From positions 7,335,352 to 7,399,351 of the forward strand of contig OU452240.1 in the NCBI GenBank assembly GCA_911728455.2: a stretch of 64,000 bases of DNA, given 5' to 3'. Origin of the DNA: Marthasterias glacialis (taxonomy: Eukaryota > Echinodermata > Asteroidea > Forcipulatida > Asteriidae). The position numbers were made by a program, and so were the translations under genes. The notes under the pieces are model-generated. The model had not been told where the DNA came from. It ran no database searches and saw nothing but the letters and a program-made list of their open reading frames with translations. Below are positions 1 to 11,600 of the stretch, one piece after another. How positions within the stretch are numbered: position 1 is the first letter of the stretch; every line of letters starts with the position of its first letter.

Positions 1-473
1 GTGACATGACATTTACAGGCTACCAGCTGCAGGCAATCGATAACATGCATAAGAAGAAAAAAACATTGACATGTGGGTCTGTACGCAAAATAATATTCTT
101 TATCCACGATGCAATTCTTACATAAGTTAAAAAAAAGTTAATGTATATTAATAAGCAAGATTGATTATTACTGAACCTACTTTTTGTGGTCGTTACCAGC
201 ACTTGTTCCCCTTTGTGCATTAACATCATTATTAAGCACACTGAAACACACCCCTGACTTAACCAGAGGGTAGAAACAGTAAAGCAAGCAACTTTGTCTT
301 TAGTGGCGACCATTATCACCCACTTTGGTTTTGGCAATGATGAGGTGAGTGTTTCCATTTAAATTGAGATAAAAATTATTACCTTTTATAAATATTTTTC
401 TTTGCAACTTGAAGCCTTAACACTTAAAAAGTAAAAAAAAGAAGAAGGAATAAACCACAAGGGAAACTGACTG
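1..473. other. No feature recognised
   Basis: AT-rich sequence; open frames here have no recognisable similarity or splice context. Likewise 623-1458 and 1746-2285. Confidence 0.5.
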
Positions 474-622
474 GGTAAAATTTTAAATCAATTTTGGGTT
501 GATCAAAGAAAATTGACTGGAGCGGGTAAACCTGCGACCACCGGCTACGTTGCATTACGATGGTGGTCGCAGGTTCAAATCCCGCTCAGTCAATTTTCTT
601 TGTTCACCCCCAAATTGATTAA
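474..622. repeat. Foldback element with tRNA-like arms
   Basis: Two inverted arms of about 60-68 bp (475-543 and 560-620) surround a loop of about 16 bp. Each arm carries a tRNA-like piece with a B-box-like GGTTCAAATCC (right arm 573-583) and the AT-rich flank that recurs next to the tRNA-like sequences at 27160, 27590 and 49335. It reads as an inverted duplication of a tRNA-related repeat, not a functional tRNA gene. Confidence 0.75.
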
Positions 623-1458
623 ATGTGAAGTTCCAAATGAGAAAATTACACAGTACTCCTTTCCTGAAACCTCCCCAATCCCTACAAAAAGAAACCCACG
701 AAAAAAAAACAATTATAATACATCTGAAACTAATGTCTAATACAACAGATAATACATGTATTCAAACCTAATACTGTCCTCATTTACATAATTCTTATCC
801 AAGTTTTACAAACAACAAAATTATACTTTTTTATTGCAGACTCTTTCTCTGTAATATTGCTTCAGCTGCATCACATATCATCAGTAACCATGGTAACATT
901 TGCCCCCCCAAAAATCACAGTCTGGTCCCCTAAAAATCCTATCAACAAAAATACACTATATTTTCATTCATAAGGGTATGGTGCCCAACGGTGAAAATAT
1001 TAAAAACAAAATTATAATAATAGAAAAATCTGGGGCATTATAACACCTAAACCTGTAAACTCTGCGAAAGGCTTCATCAGCTTCCGGGTTAACTAAGGAT
1101 AAGGTTTTAAGAAAATGGGCAGTTGTCTAGTTGTGAATGGTTTGTGATCTGATTGGTAAAATACAAAAGTTGAGTTTTGTACAAAAAGAATGTCAGAATG
1201 AATGCAATAGCTCTTGTTGATGCTGATCAGCACAGCTGTACTGAACTAACTATAAGTTAGTTTTCAAGAATATGATTCTGATATTTGTGTGGTTTGAAAG
1301 TGTTGCCATTACATGAATTTCCAAATAGGAGTTTGCCTATGACAAACTCCAGTCGGTTGATACTCACCGGTTTTGGGACGGCAGTTTCTCAACATGATCT
1401 TTCTTACCTGATCATGGTTAATGAGGTGTGAATAGTCAGATAATAATAACCAGTTTGT

Positions 1459-1745
1459 AGCGTGTCATGGCCGAGCACTCTAGTGCACTGGACTGAAGTT
1501 CCGGTGGTCCATTCATCGGGGTGTGGGTTCGAATCCCGGTCATGACACTTGTGTTCTTGAGCAAGATGCTTTACTATAATTGCTTCTCTTCACCCAGGGG
1601 TATAAATGGGTACCTGCTGGGGTAGAGGTTGATATTGTGTTTGAAAAAGCCTTCGGAGTGCCACGGCAGCTTGGGGCTGTATACTCCCCAGGGAGCTGAG
1701 AAAGATTACAGGAATGTTACTGGCCCAATGACCAGGACACTAATG
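1459..1745 (+). mobile_element. tRNA-Leu-like SINE, subtype II
   Basis: The head is GTGTCATGGCCGAG with a B box GGTTCGAATCC and a closing TGACAC, i.e. a tRNA-Leu-type fold with an altered D-arm. The body ends with CCCAGGGAGCTGAG and is shared with 52596-52945 on the other strand. It lies downstream of TMEM41B. Confidence 0.8.
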
Positions 1746-2285
1746 TAAAGCAGCTACATGTACATGTATATAAGAACTAGTTATTACTAGTTTATTATAA
1801 TGGGGCACTGCCTGTGAATTTACTGACAAGAGGTTTCTTCAAAATCCTACCATGTTCTTTTTTTTACTCCAAACTATTAAACAAAAGTGTCTAAAGATGT
1901 TATGAAAGCAACTTTGAATCACAAAAAATTACCAAGTATAACTTGAGATATTAAGTAAAAAACAGTCAGACTTCCTCCATACTCCTGCATGTTTCTGTAA
2001 TTTGACACCAGCAGCTTGCCCTTCCACACAGGTGCATGCTGCAATTGATACAGCAATAACCCTGCACTAGGTCACTGGTGTTTATCTTATAATTACTTCA
2101 TTGATCACAGCTGATAAGAGTCAGGATGAAACCAGTGAGTAGAATCCAGAGATTTGGGCTAATGAGAGTTTGTAATGCTGAATGAAAATAAACTGAACGA
2201 GATCAAAAGCACAAAAAAAATTGAATACAACAATATCGTTGTATCATTAATTTCTTTGATAACATCATTGCTAAAGAATAAATGT

Positions 2286-2450
2286 GTTTTCCCGAGTGCA
2301 CTCTCAGAACACCAAAACATATAGCGCATCTGCGTCCCATTTGAAACGAATTGCAAATGGGACGCAAAAGTGCTATATTTTTCGGTATTCCAAATGTGCT
2401 TTGTGGGATAACTCATAAATGGGGCACGCTAAATTGTACGACATCATCAG
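2286..2450. repeat. Palindromic repeat (family also at 45195-45390)
   Basis: A perfect 12-bp hairpin, GCGTCCCATTTG and CAAATGGGACGC with a short loop at 2331-2364, is followed by a segment (GCACGC, AAATTGTA, ACATCAT) also found after the palindrome at 45250. It overlaps the 3' flank of TMEM41B. Confidence 0.6.
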
Positions 2451-2469
2451 AGGTACATGTAGATCCCAG

Positions 2470-2639
2470 TTACTCAAATTTCTTGCCCAATCTATTTTTC
2501 AATATAACTGGTAATATAGACACAATAGCTAGTACGGCTAAAACAATCACTGAAGTCCAGGACACTGTGTCTCCATAGTGACTCAATTCATATAAAGTAG
2601 TTCCGGCTTGAATTGCAACAAAAGACGGGGGAGCTACTC
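2470..2639 (-). CDS. TMEM41B: TMEM41B exon 7 (stop)
   Basis: Residues 221-276: GVAPPSFVAIQAGTTLYEL, a final hydrophobic segment, and a lysine-containing tail ending KKFE before TAA at 2472-2470. Acceptor TTCTAG. Confidence 0.95.
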
Positions 2640-5600
2640 CTAGAAAAAAACAAAATATAAGATAGAAACAGATTCAAGAATTGTTTACCGCTTATGCACT
2701 GCATGTTTTATGAAGTACCATAACCTCTGAGAGTTCATCCTCCATTTAAGATTGTCACCCCTATCCTTCGAAAAGCTATCAACCAAAACAAAACCTGATG
2801 TAGCTCACGTTAGTGCAAATAATCTGTTGGTTTTAATGTTTCTGTCAAACCTCTGGTTTGCTCCATTGAAAAGGGTTCTACAACTGTGACAATTTTTACA
2901 GATTGCCATTTATATTCTTATTGACCAGTTTGCTGTGGAGGACCCAATGACAGCTGAACTCTTGTGCAACACACAGCAGAGGTCTTATAAACTGGTAATT
3001 GTGTAAAATCGAAATATCGGAACAAAAGGAGCGTGCACCATTGTTCACAGTGCATGCATTCACTGTACAACTCATCTTTTCTTCCATACAAAGGACAGAC
3101 AGTACTGAAGTGAATGCTCTAAATCTTCCTTTTGCTGGGGATATTGTGTACCCCCTATTCCATACCTTTGTCCTTTTTGTTAAAAGAAGAGGAATTTGAG
3201 AGTTTAAGAGGCTGCCACCATTGTTTATCATTGTAATTCGGCTCAATGGGATGTAAGTCATAGTCAACAGAGTTCCACCCAAGATTCCGGCTGGTTGAGG
3301 CTCACGGCCCAGTTTTGCGATTCACAATGAATGAATCTCATATTTGCTCCAAAGAGAACAACAAATCCCTGTGCTTTCTATGAGAACCTTTGTTGTCTTG
3401 ACATTGTTTAGTCAGTAATGTCAAAGTGAACTGGTAAACCAAGATGAAACGACTGAAGCTTGACTGGACAACAGTCACTTGACTCACTTCTGACATTTTC
3501 CCGAACTAAATTTTAACATTACTTGATATTCTTTTGAGATAAAAAATTGACTTACCTAAGAATGTGCCAATGAAAAATGGTGTGATGGGTACTTTAAGAA
3601 CAGGTGAGGTAATATTGATAAACCAATTAGGTAGAAATGGCGTGATCCGTAAGAAAATAATATAGTTCAGCAGATGCTCTCGCTGTCTGGCAACCTGTAA
3701 AACCAAAACAAAAAAAAGAGCTCCAAATATTCATCAGCACTTTGTAATTTGAGTAGCCATCCACTCAAGGATGTAGCTATTCACTCAAGGATGTAGCCAT
3801 CCACTCAAGGATGTAGCCATCCACTCAAGGATGTAGCCATCCATTCAAGGATGTAGCCATCCACTCAAGGATGTAGCCATCCATTCAAGGATGTAGCTAT
3901 TCACTCAAGGATGTAGCCATCCATTCAAGGATGTGGCCATCCACTCAAGGATGTAGCCATCCACTCAAGGATGTAGCCATCTACTCAAGGATGTAGCCAT
4001 CCACTCAAGGATGTAGCCATCCATTCAAGGATGTAGCCATCCATTCAAGGATGTAGCCATCCACACAAGGATGTAGCCATCCACTCAAGGATGTAGCCAT
4101 CCATTCAAGGATGTAGCCATCCATTCAAGGATGTAGCCATCCATTCAAGGATGTAGCCATCCACTCAAGGATGTAGCCATCCACTCAAGGATGTAGCCAT
4201 CCATTCAAGGATGTAGCCATCCACACAAGGATGTAGCCATCCACTCAAGGATGTAGCCATCCACTCAAGGATGTAGCCATCCATTCAAGGATGTAGCCAT
4301 CCATTCAAGGATGTACCCATCCATTCAAGGATATAGCCATCCATTCAAGGAGGTAGCCATCCACACAAGGATGTAGCCATCCACTCAAGGATGTAGCCAT
4401 CCACTCAAGGATGTAGCCATCCATTCAAGGATGTAGCCATCCACTCAAGGATGTACCCATCCATTCAAGGATATAGCCATCCATTCAAGGAGGTAGCCAT
4501 CCACTCAAGGATGTAGCCATCCACTCAAGGATGTAGCCATCCATTCAAGGATGTAGCCATCAATTCGAGGATGTAGCCATCCATTCAAGGATGTAGCCAT
4601 CCACACAAAGACAAAACCATCCACTCAAGGATGTAGCCATCCACTCAAGGATGTAGCCATCTACTCAAGGATGTAGCCATCCACTCAAGGATGTAGCCAT
4701 CCATTCAAGGATGTAGCCATCCATTCAAGTATGTAGCCATCCATTCAAGGATGTAGCCATCCACTCAAGGATGTAGCCATCCATTCAAGGATGTAGCCAT
4801 CCATTCAAGGATGTAGCCATCCACACAAAGACAAAACCATCCACTCAAGGATGTAGCCATCCACTCAAGGATGTAGCCATCCACTCAAGGATGTAGCCAT
4901 CCACTCAAGGATGTAGCCATCCATTAAAGGATTAGCCATCCATTCAAGGATGTAGCCATCCACTCAAGGATGTAGCCATCCATTCAAGGATGTAGCCATC
5001 CATTCAAGGATGTAGCCATCCACTCAAGGATGTAGCCATCCACTCAAGGATGTAGCCATCCACTCAAGGATGTAGCCATCCATTCAAGGATGTAGCCATC
5101 CATTCAAGGATGTAGCCATCCACTCAAGGATGTAGCCATCCATTCAAGGATGTAGCCATCCATTCAAGGATGTAGCCATCCATTCAAGGATGTAGCCATC
5201 CATTCAAGGATGTAGCCATCCAGTCAAGGATGTAGCCATCCACTCAAGGATGTAGCCATCCACTCAAGGATGTAGCCATCCATTCAAGGATGTAGCCATC
5301 CACTCAAGGATGTAGCCATCCATTCAAGGATGTGGCCATCCATTCAAGGATGTAGCCATCCACTCAAGGATGTAGCCATCCACTCAAGGATGTAGCCATC
5401 CATTCATTCGAGGAAAAGTTTGCAGAATCCCCAAGCATTAATATTTTAAGAATCTGAGTAAAGAAAAAGCTGAGATTTGAAATAACTCTTTTCAAAGCTA
5501 CCAAGATTTGTTCATGGTGCCGCCACAAAAACTTCCCCCTTCCTTGTTCTCCAACTTGCAAATCTTTGTGTGCCCTTTTGCCGGGAACATAAATTAGTTT

Positions 5601-8600
5601 GTCCCGGTAACAAAAGGACGTAAGCAACAAAACAGCCCCTGGCATGAAAAATATATCATTTTTGTTTTAATTTTTTTTGCTAGGATTACCCTGAAGACGT
5701 GTTACCACATTCCCCATGCAGAATTTAACCTTTCTAGAATGTCTTTTGCATGGCAACATGTTTACCAAACTCATACCTGCTCATAGTTCTTGAAACACAA
5801 ATTTGAACATAAATTGCTTACATCCTTTTGCCGGGAACTTTCCCTTTCGTCCTTTTGCCAGGCACACAACGAAATGTCCAAGTCAGAATAGACTTGTCAG
5901 AATAAAGATCTTTACTTCGTTGCCCTCTGATTTTTTTTGCAACATAATTTTTAAATGTTTTTATTTTATTTTAATACTAAAACCAATGCAATTAATACAA
6001 TGAAAACTTGTATTCAGCAAATTTGTTCACTGTTTTTGGATAAATAAAACAATTGTTTTTCAGTAGGTACGGCTGGTTGTTTAAAACCTGATTCATAAAT
6101 ACCCCAGTCAGTTTGGGACAAATTGGGCGGTCCTATTGGTTGAAAGACGGTCACATGACTGTTAGCTGGAGCTATGAGGCACGTTCTGCGCTATTATAGC
6201 CACATGCATGTTGGCGTACTAGCATACGCGATGCTAATTTACACATAGTGCAATCAATACATAGTAAATTCCATTCACGAATTTACAACAGTTGAGCGTC
6301 AACCCTTCGCGAAATGGAGCCTAAGGAGGTGGCAAGAACTAAAAAATTAAATTCAAAAAACAGAAAAGTTTCACAGATTTTTCTACATTATTACGCTTTT
6401 TAACAAAAAGGGCATTTATGAATGGGAATAAAAGAGTAGTGACTCGGTCTTAAACGGCCGTTCAAGAACTCAGTCACCACCCTTTTATTTCCTGATTTAT
6501 TTTGCAGACTGCTATGTAACTCACCGTTTTAGACCAACTTTCTACTTTCTCTGGTATATACTTCATAACAAGGCGAACACCAACGAGGTATGATATTAAA
6601 TAACAGTTTGAAGCTCCAATGGCTGAACACTGCAGATTCAAGAAAAACAAATCAAATACTTCATTACTTCAATTCAAGTAAATTGGGATATGTTCTTATA
6701 AAAATCACAATGTGTTCTCATTAAGAAATCTTGGTTACCCTAATGCCACGTTCTCATTGGTTTAATTGGAGACCATGGGTAACTTCCAATGGGTAAATCT
6801 TACCGGTGTCCGCACTTGGATTATTTGAAATGGGTAAACTAACCAAGACGAAGGGTAAACTAACCAAGCTGATGGTGAAACAAACCAACTGAGGCGACTA
6901 TAACCTGCGACAAGCATTGATTTTACCGTCGCTTAGCTAACTGTAAACCAGCCTTTGCACGTGCGGACCGTTTGTGGTATTTTACTGGTTGGTTTTACCG
7001 CGACGATGCGTCCACGCTGGGCTTTTTGGCTCGGTTAGTTTGACCAGGTTAGTTTACCTGGGCAGAAGGCGGCCGGTTAAACTACCCATTGGAGTTGGTT
7101 AATTTACCTGGGAAAAAATTTCCAGGGCTGTTCGCACTGGACTTAAAATGGTCAAGTTACCCATTTGCTCGGTTAGTTTACCCCAAAAAGTCCAATGTGA
7201 ACACGGCTTTAGACATCTGATGTTCTTAACTTTTAAGCGATTGGCTGAACACTGTATATTCAACAGATGAAGTATTTCGCTACTTCCATTTTTGGTGGCG
7301 TGTCATGGCCGAGTGGATAAGCACAACGGACTCAAGCTCTGGTGTTTCAGACCATCAGAGTGTGGGTTCGAATCTCGGTTGTGACACTTGTGTCCTTAAG
7401 CAAGACACTTGACCACTATCGCTGCTTCCTTCGGATGGGACATAAAGCTGTAGGTCCCGTGTGTTGTGTAATGCACGTAAAAGAACTCAGTGCACTTATT
7501 GCAAAGAGAAGGGGTTTGCCCCAGTGTTCCTGGTTTGATCGGCTGCAGGTTGCGCCACAGCACCTTGTAAACCATTACATGGTGCTACGTAAAGGAACAG
7601 TCTTATACTTTCAAAAAGTAATTCCAAATACCTTGCTGGAAAAATGTTCTAATGCGCTGTGGTATGAATGAAATGGCGCCTTATACATATAAAAAAAGTC
7701 CAGTGTATTTACAATGTCCATGTGCAATGTACATGTATGTGTAACACACTTCCTCCTATATCGGACAGTTCAATATGTAAAACACTTCCTGCTGTATGGG
7801 AAGAGTTCAAATTGTGTACATCAGGAGCAGGAATATTTCCAAAAGACACATTCTTACCGTTCCATATTAAAAAACAAATAGGTCTGAACATTCAATGAGA
7901 ATAAAACACAGCATTTTTTGATGGTTATGTTTTCTTGAAATCTACCTTTTAAAGCCTCAGCTCAACATGTTTAAACTGACTGTGAACGCTTCCATTCTTT
8001 GCACAAATCAAGATATTTATAATAAAACCAACCTGTGAAAATGTCAGCTCATTTGGTTGTTTCATTTGCGAGAAAAAGGTAAAATTGTATTCAGCATGTA
8101 GAGTTAGCCAGAGTTTTCATCTCACTGAGACGAAAACTAATTCTGGATCTTATTTCATTTATTATTTAAAAACGAAAACACTTTGGGCAGAAATATTTCA
8201 AACAAAGTTTTCTACCATAATTATCTTTACACCATGCAAGGTATATGTAAATCTGCGAATATTTACGTTTTCTCCTTATCAATGTTGAGCTGGGTCAACT
8301 AAAGTACACAAAGTGTGACCACTAAAATGAGGTATTTTACCTCGTGGAACTTACCAAACAAACCAGGAGTAATGCAAGAGGGAATGGGAATAAGAATCCA
8401 GAGAGAATGCTGAGAAAGATGGAGCCTGGAATTGCAAATGTCTGTAAACTAAATACCTTTAAGGAATCAAAAATGCAATGTTAGTTTAATTTGCCTTTAA
8501 TATTGTTATAAATTACGTTTTTATTCCAATGTGTTTGCTGTTTTATTTCCATTTAATCCTTTTTTTATGTTAACCAGTTGGTGCCGGATGATGTGAATAC

Positions 8601-11600
8601 ACGCAAATGATTCCCCTGCCTGGAAACGGAAGCTGTAAAAAGACGCCTTTATTTAACTTTGCACCACTGGAACATGGTTGCCTAGACAATCTACTGCGGA
8701 GCGTGCACAGACCACACATGCCGTCTAACACTTCGTTTCACCCACACAAGGACAAAAAAAGGTCTTGAATATATATTGGCGTTTTCTGGTTATTGAGAGG
8801 TGGTTTTTGTGTAGTCCACGATTCCAGACCTTTGTCCTTTTGTTCCAAAAAGAGGCTCCCACCATTGTTCATTCATTGTAGTTCGGCTCAATGGAAGTAC
8901 ATGTAAGTTAGAGTGAGCCGGTAATCGATCCATGGTTCATGTTTAGTACCACTCCTATGCCGTAGGTAACGGCCGATGTTTTGCAATGCACGGTGTGTGA
9001 ATTTTATAATTTCTATGTCCAGAAACAAAACGGACGATCCAATAAAGAGAATCTTTGTTCTCTTGGCATTGTCAAGTCAGGGTTTCTTTGTGCCAGCAGG
9101 ACGAGACAAAAAACATAGTAATCCCGGCAACCATTGCAACTGGTTAAAATTCTCTTGTACTGTTTTCTTCGATTCAAAGGCATTTTTAAACATGGAGGAA
9201 GCTACACTTTACAAGTAAATCAACAAATAAATATATTAATTGGTTCAAATGGCTTTCAATTCAATATATAAAAGGATACAATATATAAGTAATGAAGAAT
9301 GCAACTAAGACAGTGATGTAGTACGTTTTACTATATCGAGACAAGACTCTTCCCAATGCTTTAGCATCTTCAATATCTCTTGGCAGTTTTATGTACTGGA
9401 CTTCATCTCTGGGGAGAAAAAAATAAGATGGCAAAGAACAAAAGTAAGGTTATGTGTGTACTGATCTTGTGAACTATTTCAATCAAAACTTTGCAATGAT
9501 TAAAATGGCCACTGAGCCTTGGTTTTATCCATCCAATTACAATTACATTCGTTTTACTGTAGAATTTTGTTTAAATTATAGGCATTTTAAAAGAAAAAAC
9601 TGAGTACACAGTTTGTAAGTATTGAGTACATTATCAGTTTCATTCTGAAAGCTCACTGATTATCAAATCTGTGAGGAAACATGTCTATCTAAAATGATGT
9701 CAAAGTCAAGGAATTTTAACACATTTAAAGATACCTTCAATAACCATAGCTTATTTTGATTGCCACACTGGAAATTTGGCAAAATATAAATGAGCAAAAT
9801 ATTACGTTGTTCTTTGTTTTTCTCTCTATGATTGGTTTACATTTTCCTGGGGTGGTTGTATGGTGTAGGATGTGTTTATTGAAAACTAGAGGATGAAAAT
9901 GAACCAATGATGTACTTTCCTTTTTATTATTCTGATCTTCACATCCGGATTTAATTATAATACTCCTTGTAAAGATTTCTGGTTTTCTTGGCCCAAGAGA
10001 CAACAACATATTTTACACTCTCAAAGTTTGCAACAAAATTAGATAATTACTAATTTATCACTAGCTTTGGACAAATTTTAAAAATACTGTAATATTATAT
10101 ATGTAGTTATTAAACCATTTCCTACTAGTAATTGATTTAATACTTACGGATCCAATTGTGGGAAACTGTAGTAAACAAACGTCATAAAACATAATGCTGC
10201 GAGAAATATCACAGCAAGAATAATGAAAGATCTGGTAGTTTTACCTGGCTGGTCATCAGGTGGAGATTCATCTGAAGTTTAAAATAGTTTCAAACATACA
10301 TTACCTTAAAAGAAAAAAAAGTTCCATTCGTCCACAAAATACATATTATTCATGATCTTTCTTTATGTTAGAATTGGAGTTTCATCAACTTTTTAGCTAG
10401 TCTTATAACTAGTCCTACATAAATGAGTAAATTAATTCACACATGTATGAAACATATCCATGTGAGGCCAGTGATTTTTTCCGTTTCGGCAAAATGCAAA
10501 TCTTGCCCTCACAAACAAATCACCAATGGGTCCCAGAAAAAAACCCACTCTTTTTACAGATTTCAGTGACCAACAATCAATATTTCCAGTCCAAACCAAA
10601 ATCAACGCCTTGTTAAAATGAAACCTGCAATCCTCTGATAATCTGTAATGGAAAATTATTACAGATTTAGGATTTTTTAGGATTGCGCACAATAGACTGG
10701 GCCATGTTGTGCGCACTCCTGAAACTGCGCACATTTGCGAAAATTGGAATGCAATCCACCGGCATCGTTGCGGTCGTCAGTTCAGATTTCTAGCCAAAAT
10801 ATTCTTTTTTTTTTAGAAACGTATCTGACACAACCGTACAATCACATTGACCGGCAACATCTCCTGCGTATTTTAGGTGATTTTAAAGAATATTGTAGAG
10901 GTCTTTGATGGATTTTGGAGCAGTTTTTTGTCACTCCCTGTCTGACGAACTTGAATCTTATAAGGCATTTGTACACAGGTACCAAGTTTTGAATGGAGTT
11001 CTTTGGACCCTACATACGCCAGAAAATGTCCAAATGTTAAAAAAAGCGTTGATGGGTCCAGTAACTCAGCCTGAGGCAAAAATGCCGTATCCGGCTGCCA
11101 CTTAAATTATATCCTTACCTGTCCAGAAAGGTTGACAGAATGTACTCCTAGAACTACATGTATGAGGTTCGTTCCGCTATCGTCTCCACGAACCTCATAG
11201 AGTGACATGTACACAATCCTATTCGAAACTTTCTGCCCTTCACGTTTACATGGCTACAGTTCTTTTTTTAAATCAGATCTCGCCAAAACTATGCTCTATG
11301 TGTTATTTCAACTCTCATCGAGCGTTGCATGGGTCCAGAAAATCCACTCCGCAAACTAAAAGTTGTTAAAAAGTGATAAATTCTCACCATAATTCAGATC
11401 CCATTCAAACAGTATTGCAACAAATATGGCGGTGGAGTTGCAAAATTAACTGGTACGCGGAACCAGTCCATAGGACCAGCGTACCGCATACCAGTTTATT
11501 TTCTGGACCAGCCTAATTTTGGCAAGATCTGATTTCAAAAAAGAACTGTAGCCATGTAAACGTGAAGGGCAGAAAGTTTTCGAATAGGATTTTGTACATG

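Noticed and set aside
3753-5412. Repetitive protein-coding stretch
   Set aside because: 20-bp period is not a multiple of three and stops occur in most frames; it lies inside a TMEM41B intron.
7300-7390. Genuine tRNA-Leu gene
   Set aside because: A and B boxes are present, but the head continues into a repeated body shared by several copies; it is a SINE.
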